Shown: in pieces, positions 36,886-45,845 of the stretch
How the letters are laid out: each line of letters opens with the position of its first letter
Numbering within the stretch: position 1 is the first letter of the stretch
Assembly (NCBI GenBank): GCA_034522175.1
Contig: JAXHLQ010000001.1
Location: 930,001 to 994,000 of the forward strand
Origin: JAIPDZ01 sp034522175
Lineage (GTDB): Bacteria; Desulfobacterota; DSM-4660; Desulfatiglandales; Desulfatiglandaceae
DNA length: 64,000 bases
Direction: 5' to 3'
Program-made: the position numbers and the translations under genes
The notes under the pieces: model-generated
Seen by the model: only the letters and a program-made list of their open reading frames with translations
Database searches by the model: none
What the model was told of the DNA's origin: nothing

Positions 36886-38229
36886 CTACAGGGAGGAGGT
36901 GGACTTAGTAAGGATGGACCAGCCGATGACCGCTGAAAACGCCGAAGCGATCAAAACCCCCACCTTGGCAGCATCCAGGCGCGGATCTTGTCCGAAGGCC
37001 AGGCCGCCGATAAACAAAGACATGGTAAAACCGATTCCACACAACCAAGACGCCCCATAAATTTGCCCCCAGCGAACCCCCTTTGGAAAGTCCGCCAGGC
37101 CCATGCGAACGACGGCCCATGCAAAGAGCATGATGCCGATCTGCTTTCCCAGAATCAGACCGCACCCCACTCCCAAGGTTACGGGATTTAGCAGAACAGC
37201 GCTGATATCCCCTCCTAAAAAGACCCCGGCGTTGGCAAGCGCAAAAACCGGCATTACCCCGAAAGCGACCCAAGGATGCAGGGCATGTTCAAGGCGCTGG
37301 AGCGGGGGCTCGGCCACATGGCAGGCCTTCTCCAAGGCCTGAAGTGAGCCATGCCGTTCCGCATTGGTCAGGATATTGGTACCCCGTTCTCCGGCCCGCT
37401 CGAATTCGGCCAGGTATGTGCGGCCGCATTCCAGAAACTCATCAGCGTTGATCGGTGTTCGCACAGGAATGGTCACGGCCGCCATGACGCCCGCCACCGT
37501 TGCATGGACACCGGATTTTAAAAACAAAACCCACAAAAGGGTTCCAAAAAGCGCATAAATCAAAGGTTGACGAACACCCAGCCGATTACAGAGGATAAGT
37601 GCCGCCCAGCAAGCCATACCCAGTCCGATAAATTCCCTTGCAATTTCCGACGTATAGGCCACCGCAATCACGACTACGGCTCCCAGGTCGTCTACAATGG
37701 CCACTGCTGTGAGAAAGACCTTCAGACCAAGGGACGCCCGGTTCCTTAATAGCGAAAGTATGCCCAGTGCAAAGGCGATGTCGGTGGCCATGGGGATTCC
37801 CCATCCAGACGATCCGATCTTTCCCGAGTTGAAGCCCGCGTAGATCAGTGCGGGAACCACCATTCCCCCTAAAGCGGCAGAGATGGGAAACATAGCCTTT
37901 TTTAGTTCAGCCAGTTCCCCCACAAGGATTTCCCTTTTGATCTCCAACCCGACCACAAAAAAGAAAAGGGCCATCAGACCGTCGTTGATCCAAAGCAGTA
38001 GCGGCTTAGAAAGGGCAATATCGCCCAGGCCGAAGGTCAAACGCAGGTTCCAAATTCCATGATACAGTTCCTGCCAAGGGCTGTTTGCCCAGATCAGTGC
38101 TACAATAGCTGAAATGATGAGCAGGATGCCCCTTGAACTTTCGGTGTGAAAAAATGCGTCAAAAGGCTCTACTATCCGCTCAATGGGGGGTTGCGGCGTA
38201 GACTTTCTAAATTGGATGATCCGATGCAT
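36886..38229 (-). CDS. nhaA: Na+/H+ antiporter NhaA
   Basis: The 447-residue protein matches NhaA along its length. It contains the signature stretch RGILLIISAIVALIWANSPW near the start, EIKREILVGEL, the catalytic region with two adjacent Asp in the fifth helix (AIVDDLGAVVVIAVAYT), and the GMPFVFALANAG-like helix. NhaA exchanges Na+ for two protons and protects against alkaline and salt stress. It is convergent with the DUF4168 gene and closes a block of cation transporters. Confidence 0.95.
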   Translation of the reverse strand: MHRIIQFRKSTPQPPIERIVEPFDAFFHTESSRGILLIISAIVALIWANSPWQELYHGIWNLRLTFGLGDIALSKPLLLWINDGLMALFFFVVGLEIKREILVGELAELKKAMFPISAALGGMVVPALIYAGFNSGKIGSSGWGIPMATDIAFALGILSLLRNRASLGLKVFLTAVAIVDDLGAVVVIAVAYTSEIAREFIGLGMACWAALILCNRLGVRQPLIYALFGTLLWVLFLKSGVHATVAGVMAAVTIPVRTPINADEFLECGRTYLAEFERAGERGTNILTNAERHGSLQALEKACHVAEPPLQRLEHALHPWVAFGVMPVFALANAGVFLGGDISAVLLNPVTLGVGCGLILGKQIGIMLFAWAVVRMGLADFPKGVRWGQIYGASWLCGIGFTMSLFIGGLAFGQDPRLDAAKVGVLIASAFSAVIGWSILTKSTSSL

Positions 38230-38591
38230 TATGATATTTTTTTCTCGGCGCCCCTGTTTACCCTGTGAAACCTCGGGTTTTCTGTTTCACCGGGGCGTCT
38301 CAGCGCGAGAACATCCCTTTTACGAATGCGTCAAGTTTGGTGAGGATGAACATATAATCTGACCAGGTCTGGTCTGAAAGTCAAGAACCTCGGCAAAGAA
38401 GATTTCCAACGATACATTTTTCTTGCAAGGAACGTATTCCCCTAATTCATATAATATATATAGGCCTTCCCAAAAATAAAAATGTAACTATATCAAACAG
38501 TTACAAATCGCCAACATGGTAAGTTCCTAAACCACAAAAAAGGCAATAGTTTCAAATAGTTATATTGGCCAGTAAAATATTCGTGCATACT
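38230..38591. other. AT-rich intergenic region
   Basis: No gene is visible. The stretch contains a short AT-repeat segment (TATAATATATATA near 38450) and poly-A runs. It separates nhaA from the defense island and may carry the nhaA promoter on the minus strand. No clear operator was found. Confidence 0.4.
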
Positions 38592-39002
38592 TTAGCTAAG
38601 TTTTCCATACCCTTTTTGGGTCGGTTTAGGAAGAAATCTTTTCGGGAAGCCCTGTAAGGGATAAGGTTTTGAACTCCCTCGTCCTACCTCAGCCACAAGG
38701 AACTCAAGTATTAACTCGGGATGGATCAATCTGACATAGCCTTCGGGGTAGGAATACTCGGGGATGAATCCCAAATCTTCGAGTATGGCAGGAAGGTCCA
38801 GTTTAGCGGTGAATTTTGTTCTCCGAGAGATGAGAAAATCGATGTCGCGTGTTCGTAATGATGAAATGTCGTGATGACCGAAATAGAAGTCTTTATACAG
38901 CGGTAGACACCAGCTGCCTATCAGGATGGTTTTCGGCAAGATACCAGAAGCATCCAATCTTTGGAGGACTTCCAGGCAAAGGTCATATTGACTCCTGTCC
39001 AC
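38592..39002 (-). CDS. Nucleotidyltransferase (GSU2403/AbiEii-like), probably truncated
   Basis: The 136-residue frame has a nucleotidyltransferase core: ILIGSWCLPLYKDFYF (glycine-serine motif) and TRDIDFLISR (metal-binding DxD) in the first half. The region after residue 115 does not follow the longer family members, which have about 100 more residues. It looks cut short or frame-changed at the end. It overlaps the upstream small gene by 20 bases, which indicates a coupled pair of the nucleotidyltransferase toxin-antitoxin kind. Confidence 0.65.
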   Translation of the reverse strand: MDRSQYDLCLEVLQRLDASGILPKTILIGSWCLPLYKDFYFGHHDISSLRTRDIDFLISRRTKFTAKLDLPAILEDLGFIPEYSYPEGYVRLIHPELILEFLVAEVGRGSSKPYPLQGFPKRFLPKPTQKGYGKLS

Positions 39003-39300
39003 GTAATGCCCCTTTTAAAAACTTTATTTGTTTTTTGACCTGAGAGAGAAGTCTCCGATACTTCGCGCGAAGCTCTTTTGCCCTTGCGTACTCTTCAATA
39101 ACCGATTCAGGCACCTCCTTCCCCTGATACAAAAACCTTACCTTTCCGTTTTCACGCAGAACAATATAGTAATATTCGTGACCCTTGATGTACTTTTTTA
39201 TAAGACTGCCCACAGGAAGCTTTTCCAGTTCTTCCTCGTACCTCTTTTTCATTTTGATGGAATTGTCTAATTCCTCTCTTAATACACCCTTTATCGCCAT
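38983..39300 (-). CDS. Small helical partner of the nucleotidyltransferase (antitoxin-like)
   Basis: The 105-residue protein, starting at ATG 39300, is charged and helical (residues 10-30 and 65-95), with a short beta segment (YYYIVLRENGKVRFLYQGKEVP) in the middle. Small proteins of this kind frequently precede nucleotidyltransferases in mobile islands. The promoter upstream is wrapped in inverted repeats (separate entries), which suggests autoregulation, typical of antitoxins. No DNA-binding motif is obvious, so the regulator may be another protein. Confidence 0.6.
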   Translation of the reverse strand: MAIKGVLREELDNSIKMKKRYEEELEKLPVGSLIKKYIKGHEYYYIVLRENGKVRFLYQGKEVPESVIEEYARAKELRAKYRRLLSQVKKQIKFLKGALRGQESI

Positions 39301-39310
39301 GCCAACCCCC

Positions 39311-39352
39311 GTTACCATACAATTATTGTTTTATGATAACTTGTATGGTAAC
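39311..39352 (-). promoter_or_regulatory. Operator inverted repeat 1 around the -10 box of the toxin-antitoxin-like operon
   Basis: Arms at 39311-39322 and 39341-39352 are perfect 12-bp inverted copies of GTTACCATACAA. On the minus strand a sigma-70 promoter fits: TTGACT at 39361-39356, 17 bases, TATCAT at 39338-39333. The -10 lies between the two arms, so binding would block transcription. Confidence 0.7.
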
Positions 39353-39368
39353 TATAGTCAAGCGTCAA

Positions 39369-39422
39369 GCAGGTGTCACCATACAAAGTCAAATATGATT
39401 CAATTTGTATGGTAACACCTGC
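39369..39422. promoter_or_regulatory. Operator inverted repeat 2 upstream of the -35 box
   Basis: Arms at 39369-39387 and 39404-39422 are 19 bp each with one mismatch and share the core ACCATACAA with repeat 1. The pair sits just upstream of the -35 box. The core thus occurs four times in about 110 bp. Confidence 0.7.
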
Positions 39423-39570
39423 TCCATTGGAAACAGGCCTTTCGACACCCGTCTGTTCTGAAAGATTAATCAATCGACCAACGAATAGACATAAAACTGC
39501 TTGACATGACAAAGCTTTCCTCATTATGATGCAGCCCATCTTCTCTTCGTAACGCTCCCTTCAAACTGCA

Positions 39571-42500
39571 ATGGGTGAGGATGCCGTGCCCGCACCGGAA
39601 ACCATTTCAGCCCTCATAGATCAATTTGATTACCACCTGGATGCCTATAAAAAGGGCCAGTACAACGAGACCCAGGTGCGTCTCGATTATATCAATCCCC
39701 TGATGGAGGCCCTGGGCTGGGATGTCCGGAATAAAAAGGGCTATTCCGAGGCCTACCGGGACGTGATCCATGAAGACGCCTTGAAGGTGGGCGGCTGGAC
39801 CAAGGCCCCGGATTACTGCTTCCGGATCGGGGGGACCCGAAAATTCTTCCTCGAGGCCAAAAAGCCCTCGGTCAATGTCAAACAGGACACCCACCCCGCC
39901 TACCAACTGCGGCGATACGCCTGGAGCGCCAAGCTTCCCTTGAGCATTCTCACCGACTTTGAGGAATTCGCGGTGTATGACTGCCGGGTCAAGCCGGTCA
40001 AGACCGATAAACCTTCCACCGCCCGCATCATGTATCTCACCTATGCACAGTACATAGACCAATGGGAGAACATCGCCGACATCTTCTCCCGCGATGCCAT
40101 ATTGAAAGGCGCCTTTGACAAATATGTGGAGTCCAAGAAGGTCAAGCGGGGCACAGCCGAGGTGGACACCGCGTTTCTGGCGGAAATCGAGCGGTGGCGG
40201 GAGCTTCTGGCCAGGAACATCGCGTTGAGGAATCCGGGCCTATCCCAGCGGGAGATCAACTTTTCAGTGCAGCGCACCATTGACCGGATCATCTTTCTCC
40301 GGATCTGTGAGGACCGGGGTATTGAGACCTACGGGAGGCTCATGTCCCTTCAAAACGGCGACCGGGTCTATAAACGCCTGTTCCAACTGTTTCGAGAGGC
40401 GGATGACCGCTACAATTCCGGGCTCTTCCATTTCAGCCCGGAAAAGGGCCGCTTTAGCGACATGGATGAACTGACCCCCGATCTGACCGTGGATGACAAG
40501 GTCCTCAAGGACATTTTAAAAAGCATCTACTATCCGGACAGCCCCTATGAATTCTCGGTGCTTCCGGCCGATATCCTGGGCCAGGTCTATGAGCGGTTTC
40601 TGGGCAAGGTGATCCGCCTGACCCCGGCCCACCGGGCGGTCATTGAACTCAAGCCCGAGGTGAGAAAGGCGGGCGGGGTCTATTACACGCCCACCTATAT
40701 CGTGGATTACATCGTCAAGGAGACCGTGGGCAAACTGCTGAAAGGCAAAAAGCCAGGTCCCCAGGGAGGCGCCAGCAAGCTCAGGATACTGGATCCTGCC
40801 TGCGGGTCGGGGTCTTTTCTTTTGGGCGCGTATCAGTACCTTTTGGACTGGCACCGGGATATGTATGTAAAGGATGACCCGGTCAAATGGGCCAGAGGGA
40901 AGAACCCCCGCCTGTATCAGAAATCAGGCGATGACTGGCGGCTGACCACCACCGACCGAAAACGGATTTTGTTGAATAACATCTACGGCGTGGACAAGGA
41001 CAATCAGGCCGTGGAGGTCACCAAGCTGTCGCTGTTGCTCAAGGTCCTGGAAGGGGAAGATGAAGAGACCATCCAGCGCCAGCTCTCCCTGTTTCAGCAG
41101 CGTGCGTTACCCGATCTGGGCAGCAATATCAAATGCGGCAATTCCCTGATCGGCTCGGATTTCTATGACGGCGCCCAGGCAAACCTCTTTGATGAAGAAG
41201 ATATCTACCGCATCAATGCCTTTGACTGGGACCAGGAGTTCCCACAGATCATGAAAGGCGGCGGATTCGATGCGGTGATCGGCAATCCGCCATATGTCAG
41301 GCAGGAAGGGTTACAAGACTCAAAGGCCTATTTTGAAAAGCACTTTTCGGTGTATCACGGAACGGCTGATCTATATGCCTATTTCATCGAAAAGGGGGTG
41401 TCGCTTTTAAGACAAGGCGGGTTCTTCTCCTATATCGTGGCCAACAAGTGGTTACGGGCGAATTACGGCACGCCGTTGCGTAATTGGATGAAGCAACAAC
41501 ATATTGTTGAGATCATTGATTTCGGAGACCTGCCTGTATTCACGCAGGCCACAACCTACCCTTGTATCATCGTGATTCAGAAAAGGACACCAAACGCTAC
41601 ATTCCGGGCATCAACCATTAAGACCACTGATTTTACCGACCTGGGAGGATATATACAGAAGACTCGTTATGAAGTTCGACAAAAGAAGCTCCATGAAAGC
41701 GGTTGGGCGCTAATAGATCAAAGAAGCCAGGATTTGCTGGACAAACTCCGCAAGACCGGTGTCCCATTGGGCAAATATGTTGAAAGGAAGATTTACTATG
41801 GTATTAAGACTGGCCTAAACGAGGCCTTTGTCATTAATGATGAAACGCGGAAAAGACTCATTGCCGATGATCCCAACAGTGTAGAAGTGATAAAGCCGTT
41901 TCTTGCTGGAAGAGATATCAAACGGTATATGCCGTTGGCATCTGAAAAATCCCTAATCCTTTTTCCTCGTGGATTTACTAATGCAAAGTGCCTGGATAAC
42001 AACAGACAGTGGGATTGCATTAAGAAAGAATTCCCCGCGATTGCCGCTCACCTCGAGGAATTCAGAGGAAAGGCCGAAAAGCGTTATGACAAAGGAGACC
42101 ATTGGTGGGAATTGCGTGCTTGTGACTATTATGATGAATTTGAGAAACCAAAAATAATGCTCCCGGACATTGCTATACGAGGCAATTTTGCCTTAGATGA
42201 CATAGGAGGAGAGTATTGTGCAAATACAGCCTACATAATTTCAAATTCAGAAAGATATTTGCTCGGAATCCTGAACTCATTACTCACAAACTTCTTTTAT
42301 AAAAACATATCTTCCACGTATAGAGGGGGATACTTGAGGTTCATTTATCAGTATCTGGAAACAATACCGATTCGTCTGATCGACTTCGACCGTCCCAATG
42401 ATAAAACCAAGCACAATCAAATCGTTGAGTTCGTCAACACGATTCTGGACCTCAACAAGAAGCTGATGAAAACCAAAACCGCGCAGGCCAAGGAAGCATT

Positions 42501-42606
42501 AAAACGTCAAATCCAAGCCACCGACCGCCAGATCGACAAACTGGTCTATGAGCTGTACGAACTTACAGATGAAGAAATCGAGATCATCGAGACGTCCAAT
42601 AAGTAA
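39571..42606 (+). CDS. Type IIG restriction-modification enzyme (fused nuclease, N6-adenine methylase and specificity region)
   Basis: The 1011-residue protein joins three activities. An N-terminal PD-(D/E)xK nuclease has D81, E95 and K97 (PDYCFRIGG then FFLEAKKP). The central N6-adenine methylase has motif I DPACGSGSF at 408-416 and catalytic NPPY at 572-575. The C-terminal part (about 690-960) is a TaqI-like specificity domain that reads the target site. Such Eco57I-like enzymes cut unmodified invading DNA and methylate host DNA. ATG 39571 lacks a good ribosome site; GTG 39586 is an alternative. The gene is transcribed away from the nucleotidyltransferase pair. Confidence 0.9.
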   Translation: MGEDAVPAPETISALIDQFDYHLDAYKKGQYNETQVRLDYINPLMEALGWDVRNKKGYSEAYRDVIHEDALKVGGWTKAPDYCFRIGGTRKFFLEAKKPSVNVKQDTHPAYQLRRYAWSAKLPLSILTDFEEFAVYDCRVKPVKTDKPSTARIMYLTYAQYIDQWENIADIFSRDAILKGAFDKYVESKKVKRGTAEVDTAFLAEIERWRELLARNIALRNPGLSQREINFSVQRTIDRIIFLRICEDRGIETYGRLMSLQNGDRVYKRLFQLFREADDRYNSGLFHFSPEKGRFSDMDELTPDLTVDDKVLKDILKSIYYPDSPYEFSVLPADILGQVYERFLGKVIRLTPAHRAVIELKPEVRKAGGVYYTPTYIVDYIVKETVGKLLKGKKPGPQGGASKLRILDPACGSGSFLLGAYQYLLDWHRDMYVKDDPVKWARGKNPRLYQKSGDDWRLTTTDRKRILLNNIYGVDKDNQAVEVTKLSLLLKVLEGEDEETIQRQLSLFQQRALPDLGSNIKCGNSLIGSDFYDGAQANLFDEEDIYRINAFDWDQEFPQIMKGGGFDAVIGNPPYVRQEGLQDSKAYFEKHFSVYHGTADLYAYFIEKGVSLLRQGGFFSYIVANKWLRANYGTPLRNWMKQQHIVEIIDFGDLPVFTQATTYPCIIVIQKRTPNATFRASTIKTTDFTDLGGYIQKTRYEVRQKKLHESGWALIDQRSQDLLDKLRKTGVPLGKYVERKIYYGIKTGLNEAFVINDETRKRLIADDPNSVEVIKPFLAGRDIKRYMPLASEKSLILFPRGFTNAKCLDNNRQWDCIKKEFPAIAAHLEEFRGKAEKRYDKGDHWWELRACDYYDEFEKPKIMLPDIAIRGNFALDDIGGEYCANTAYIISNSERYLLGILNSLLTNFFYKNISSTYRGGYLRFIYQYLETIPIRLIDFDRPNDKTKHNQIVEFVNTILDLNKKLMKTKTAQAKEALKRQIQATDRQIDKLVYELYELTDEEIEIIETSNK

Positions 42607-42974
42607 GACCCATTACTCCCACCATGGCCATCGGCAGGGACATAATGATGCGAACATGCTATTGCCAATTGAATGTCAATATTATATAGAATTGCTAAAA
42701 ATGTTTAAGAAATCATAAGCTTGATTCTGTTACTTGATTTAGGTTCGGAAAATTGTGGGTATTTCGATACAATCATGAAAGTGGTTTTACCGGCATTGGA
42801 AGTCAAGTGTCTTTTTTCATCATTATGCGTGTCATGCATAAAGACAAAGTGAACGACTATCAGTAAAATTGCTATAACGAATACTAGAAGAAAAGCGAAG
42901 ATGGAAGTAGAGTTGAAGCGAACGAGGCAAAAAGGGTTAAAGAAGGCTGAGAAAAAGAAAAGTGGGAGTAAAAA
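42607..42974. other. AT-rich intergenic region before mcrB
   Basis: No convincing gene was found. The right half contains a short basic frame (42901-42978) whose stop overlaps the mcrB start, without a good ribosome site. Base composition changes clearly to AT-rich here, which marks the left edge of the McrBC segment. Confidence 0.4.
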
Positions 42975-45214
42975 ATGAAACTGTATTTCGGGAAAATATC
43001 CAGAAAAAAAGAAAAAGATCAAATCACCGAAGGCTATTACCGGGCCACTAAAGACAGCAGCTGGTTTAATGGAATCCAGCCGGGCGATTACTGCTTTACT
43101 ATCGGAGGCGGTAAAATCCAGCTCTGGAGAGCAAAATACTGGGCTAAAAAATCAGGCGATGATGTGCTGGAGTTTGATATCATCCATGATGAACTGGGCA
43201 TCAACACCAAACAGCTTACCGCGATAAAATACTTCAACCTTACCATGGAGCTGGTTGTTCTGACTGTACGCTCCACAGCAAAAAGCAAGAAGGCGTTTTT
43301 CCCGATTGAATATAGTCAGGATTTCACAGAATCAGTGCTCAAGGATATTAATACCTATAAAAAGGATGAGACGTTCAGAAAAATCCACATCCTGTCAGCA
43401 AACGAAAATCCTCAAAGCAGCAGTAAAAACCTTCAGATATACAACAAAGATGGCGAATGGAAACTATTTCCCGGTAGCTTTATTTCACAGGATATTCTTG
43501 CTGCCTTCAAAGACAACACAGGAATGCAGGGCAGCGGACAGATTAATAAAGATAAAACGATTTCCAAAGTAATATCTACCGCGAATGCCGGTAAAAAGCT
43601 GGCAGCGGATGATTTATCCATATTGCAGATGTATGACCTGTTTTGCTGTGACTATAAAAGCAAAGAAATAGTCTCGGCAGAAGATACTGTCGGACAGGAA
43701 GATGTATCTGAAGAAAGTGAATTTGAGGCCGCAACCAGCGAAGAGTGTAATATTATCCTCTACGGACCTCCGGGAACCGGCAAAACCTATGAAGTCCTCT
43801 CCCTGATCGAAGATTTGGACACGAACGAAAAAGTTGGAGTGCAGATTGAACACAAGGGCAATCTGAACCTGAATAGAACATTCTGGCACCTTGCTCCGGG
43901 GCGAAACGGTTATCTCTGGGACGATTTGAAGAAAAGTAACCAGCTGGGATATGAATGGTGCGATAAAGACCTGGGGGATTTAACGAAACTCGATTCGTCC
44001 GTTGATAGTTATAAAATCCGTCACCGATTCTCACAAGTCAGACAGGGCGATTACTTCTGTATCATACGGGGAGGCACTGCCTGGGTATTGCTAAGGCAAA
44101 AGAAAGTTATGACTTTGAAAAAGCTGAACAAGGCCCTTTTGATTTTCAAACATTGGAAGTAAACTGGTTGGCTCAGTTTGATACACCCATCCTTTTGAAT
44201 ACTTCTTCAACCATGACCTTTTCAGGGCTGAACGGCAGCCAGAGATGGAAAGCATTGTTGGAAGGTCTGACCGAAAAAGGATTCACTTTTGGCGAAGAAA
44301 AGAAAGAAAAAACAGTTTTCAAGAGACTCTATAAGTTCACGACTTTTCATCAATCATACAGCTATGAAGATTTTATCGAAGGCATCAAACCAAGGCTTTC
44401 AGAAGATAAAAACGAAGACGAAACAGAACAGATAGCAGAAATTGAATACGAGATAAAACCGGGCATTTTTTACATTGCCTGTGATAAAGCTGCTCAATTA
44501 GCAGGTTACAGCGACCTGCAGGAAGCCCTGCAGGATAAAAAAGAAGGGCGTTCCGACCAATTTTCAAAAGCTCAACCGTACTACCTCATCATTGATGAAA
44601 TCAATAGAGGGAATGTAGCCAATATCTTTGGAGAACTCATTACCCTTATCGAAAAAGACAAACGCCTTGGCGCACAGCAGGAGACAATAGTTAATCTGCC
44701 ATATTCAAAAGATAACATTGGTGTTCCGGCCAATTTAATTCTTATCGGCACTATGAATACCGCTGACCGGAGTATTGAGGCTTTGGATTCAGCCTTGCGC
44801 CGCAGGTTCACCTTCATTGAAAAAGCGCCCGAACCGTCATTGCTTAACAAGCCCGGGCATCAATCAGAAGAAATTAACTTAGAAGCAATGCTGACTGCTA
44901 TTAATAACCGCATTGAACTGCTCTTGGACAAAGATCATTTGATTGGACACTCCTACTTCATGGATATTAGAACAATCGAAGATTTGATGGCGACCTTTAG
45001 AAACAAAGTCATTCCTCTGCTGGAAGAATATTTTTATGGAAAGCCGCAAATGATTGGCCTTGTTTTAGCCCCTTCATTTCTTAAAGAAAAAGAACCGGTT
45101 CAACTTTTCAGAGAATTTGATACGGACTTTTCTGATATTCAGGAAAAGAAACGATTTAAAATAATAATCCCTGACTCCTGGGATGGATACAAGGCGATCT
45201 ATGGCAGTCATTAA
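42975..45214 (+). CDS. mcrB: McrB-like AAA+ GTPase with EVE-like domains, one frame break
   Basis: McrB is the motor of the McrBC system, which cleaves modified DNA. The protein (746 residues after repair) has an N-terminal PUA/EVE-like domain (residues 1-80: SWFNGIQPGDYCFTIGGGKI). Walker A is GPPGTGKTY near 264. A second EVE-like module is inserted between Walker A and Walker B (about 298-395, TFWHLAPGRNGYLWDDL). Walker B is IIDEINRGN near 538, and the McrB signature is MNTADRS. The frame break at GGG 44083-44085 (one G short) falls inside the inserted module. It overlaps mcrC by 14 bases. The gene is AT-rich against its surroundings, a sign of transfer. Confidence 0.88.
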
Positions 45215-45830
45215 AGTATATGAATACTCCCATCTTTCTGTAAACGAACTGTTTACGGAAAAGCATTTCGAGCAAATAGTTAAATACAATGAGATTCATG
45301 GGAATAAATATTTCAATATTGGCAATAAGCGAGTCTATTTTAAAAACTATGTCGGTGTTATACAGATAGGTAAACTTACTATAGAAATTTTGCCCAAAGC
45401 AGACAAAGCAGAAAGAGAAGACGCAAAAAACAAATGGCACAATGCGCTTGTTTATATGCTTCATATCTGTGGTTATCTTAAAATTGACAGCATATCTCAG
45501 GCAGATTTGCAGATACAAAGGCTGACGCTTATCGACCTTTTTTATAAGATATTTGTCACAGAAGTAGAAGCCATCGTTCATCGGGGGCTCATCAGAAAAT
45601 ACAGACAGAACACTGACAACAGGAATTTCTTAAAAGGCAGACTGATTTTCAGTAAACACATAGCTCAAAATCATCTGCATAAGGAGAAATTCTACACATC
45701 CTGCCAGGTTTACGATCATAATAATCCATTTAATCAGATACTGCTTAAGGCATTAAAAATACTCAAGCTTAAAAGTAGAAATAATCGTTTTTATAGTGAA
45801 GTATGCAACCTTCTCTTTTACTTTGATAAC

Positions 45831-45845
45831 ATCTCTGATACTCAC
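45831..45845 (+). repeat. Target-site duplication, left copy
   Basis: The 15-bp sequence ATCTCTGATACTCAC occurs here and again at 47434-47448, on both sides of the insertion sequence. Joining across it restores the mcrC reading frame. Confidence 0.85.

Noticed and set aside
39301..39430. CRISPR-like repeat reading of the ACCATACAA copies
   Set aside because: The copies are in opposite orientations, have unequal spacing and overlap a promoter. They form inverted repeats, not a direct-repeat array with spacers.
42901..42978. 25-codon basic frame before mcrB
   Set aside because: Very short, low-complexity Lys-rich product without a good ribosome site.
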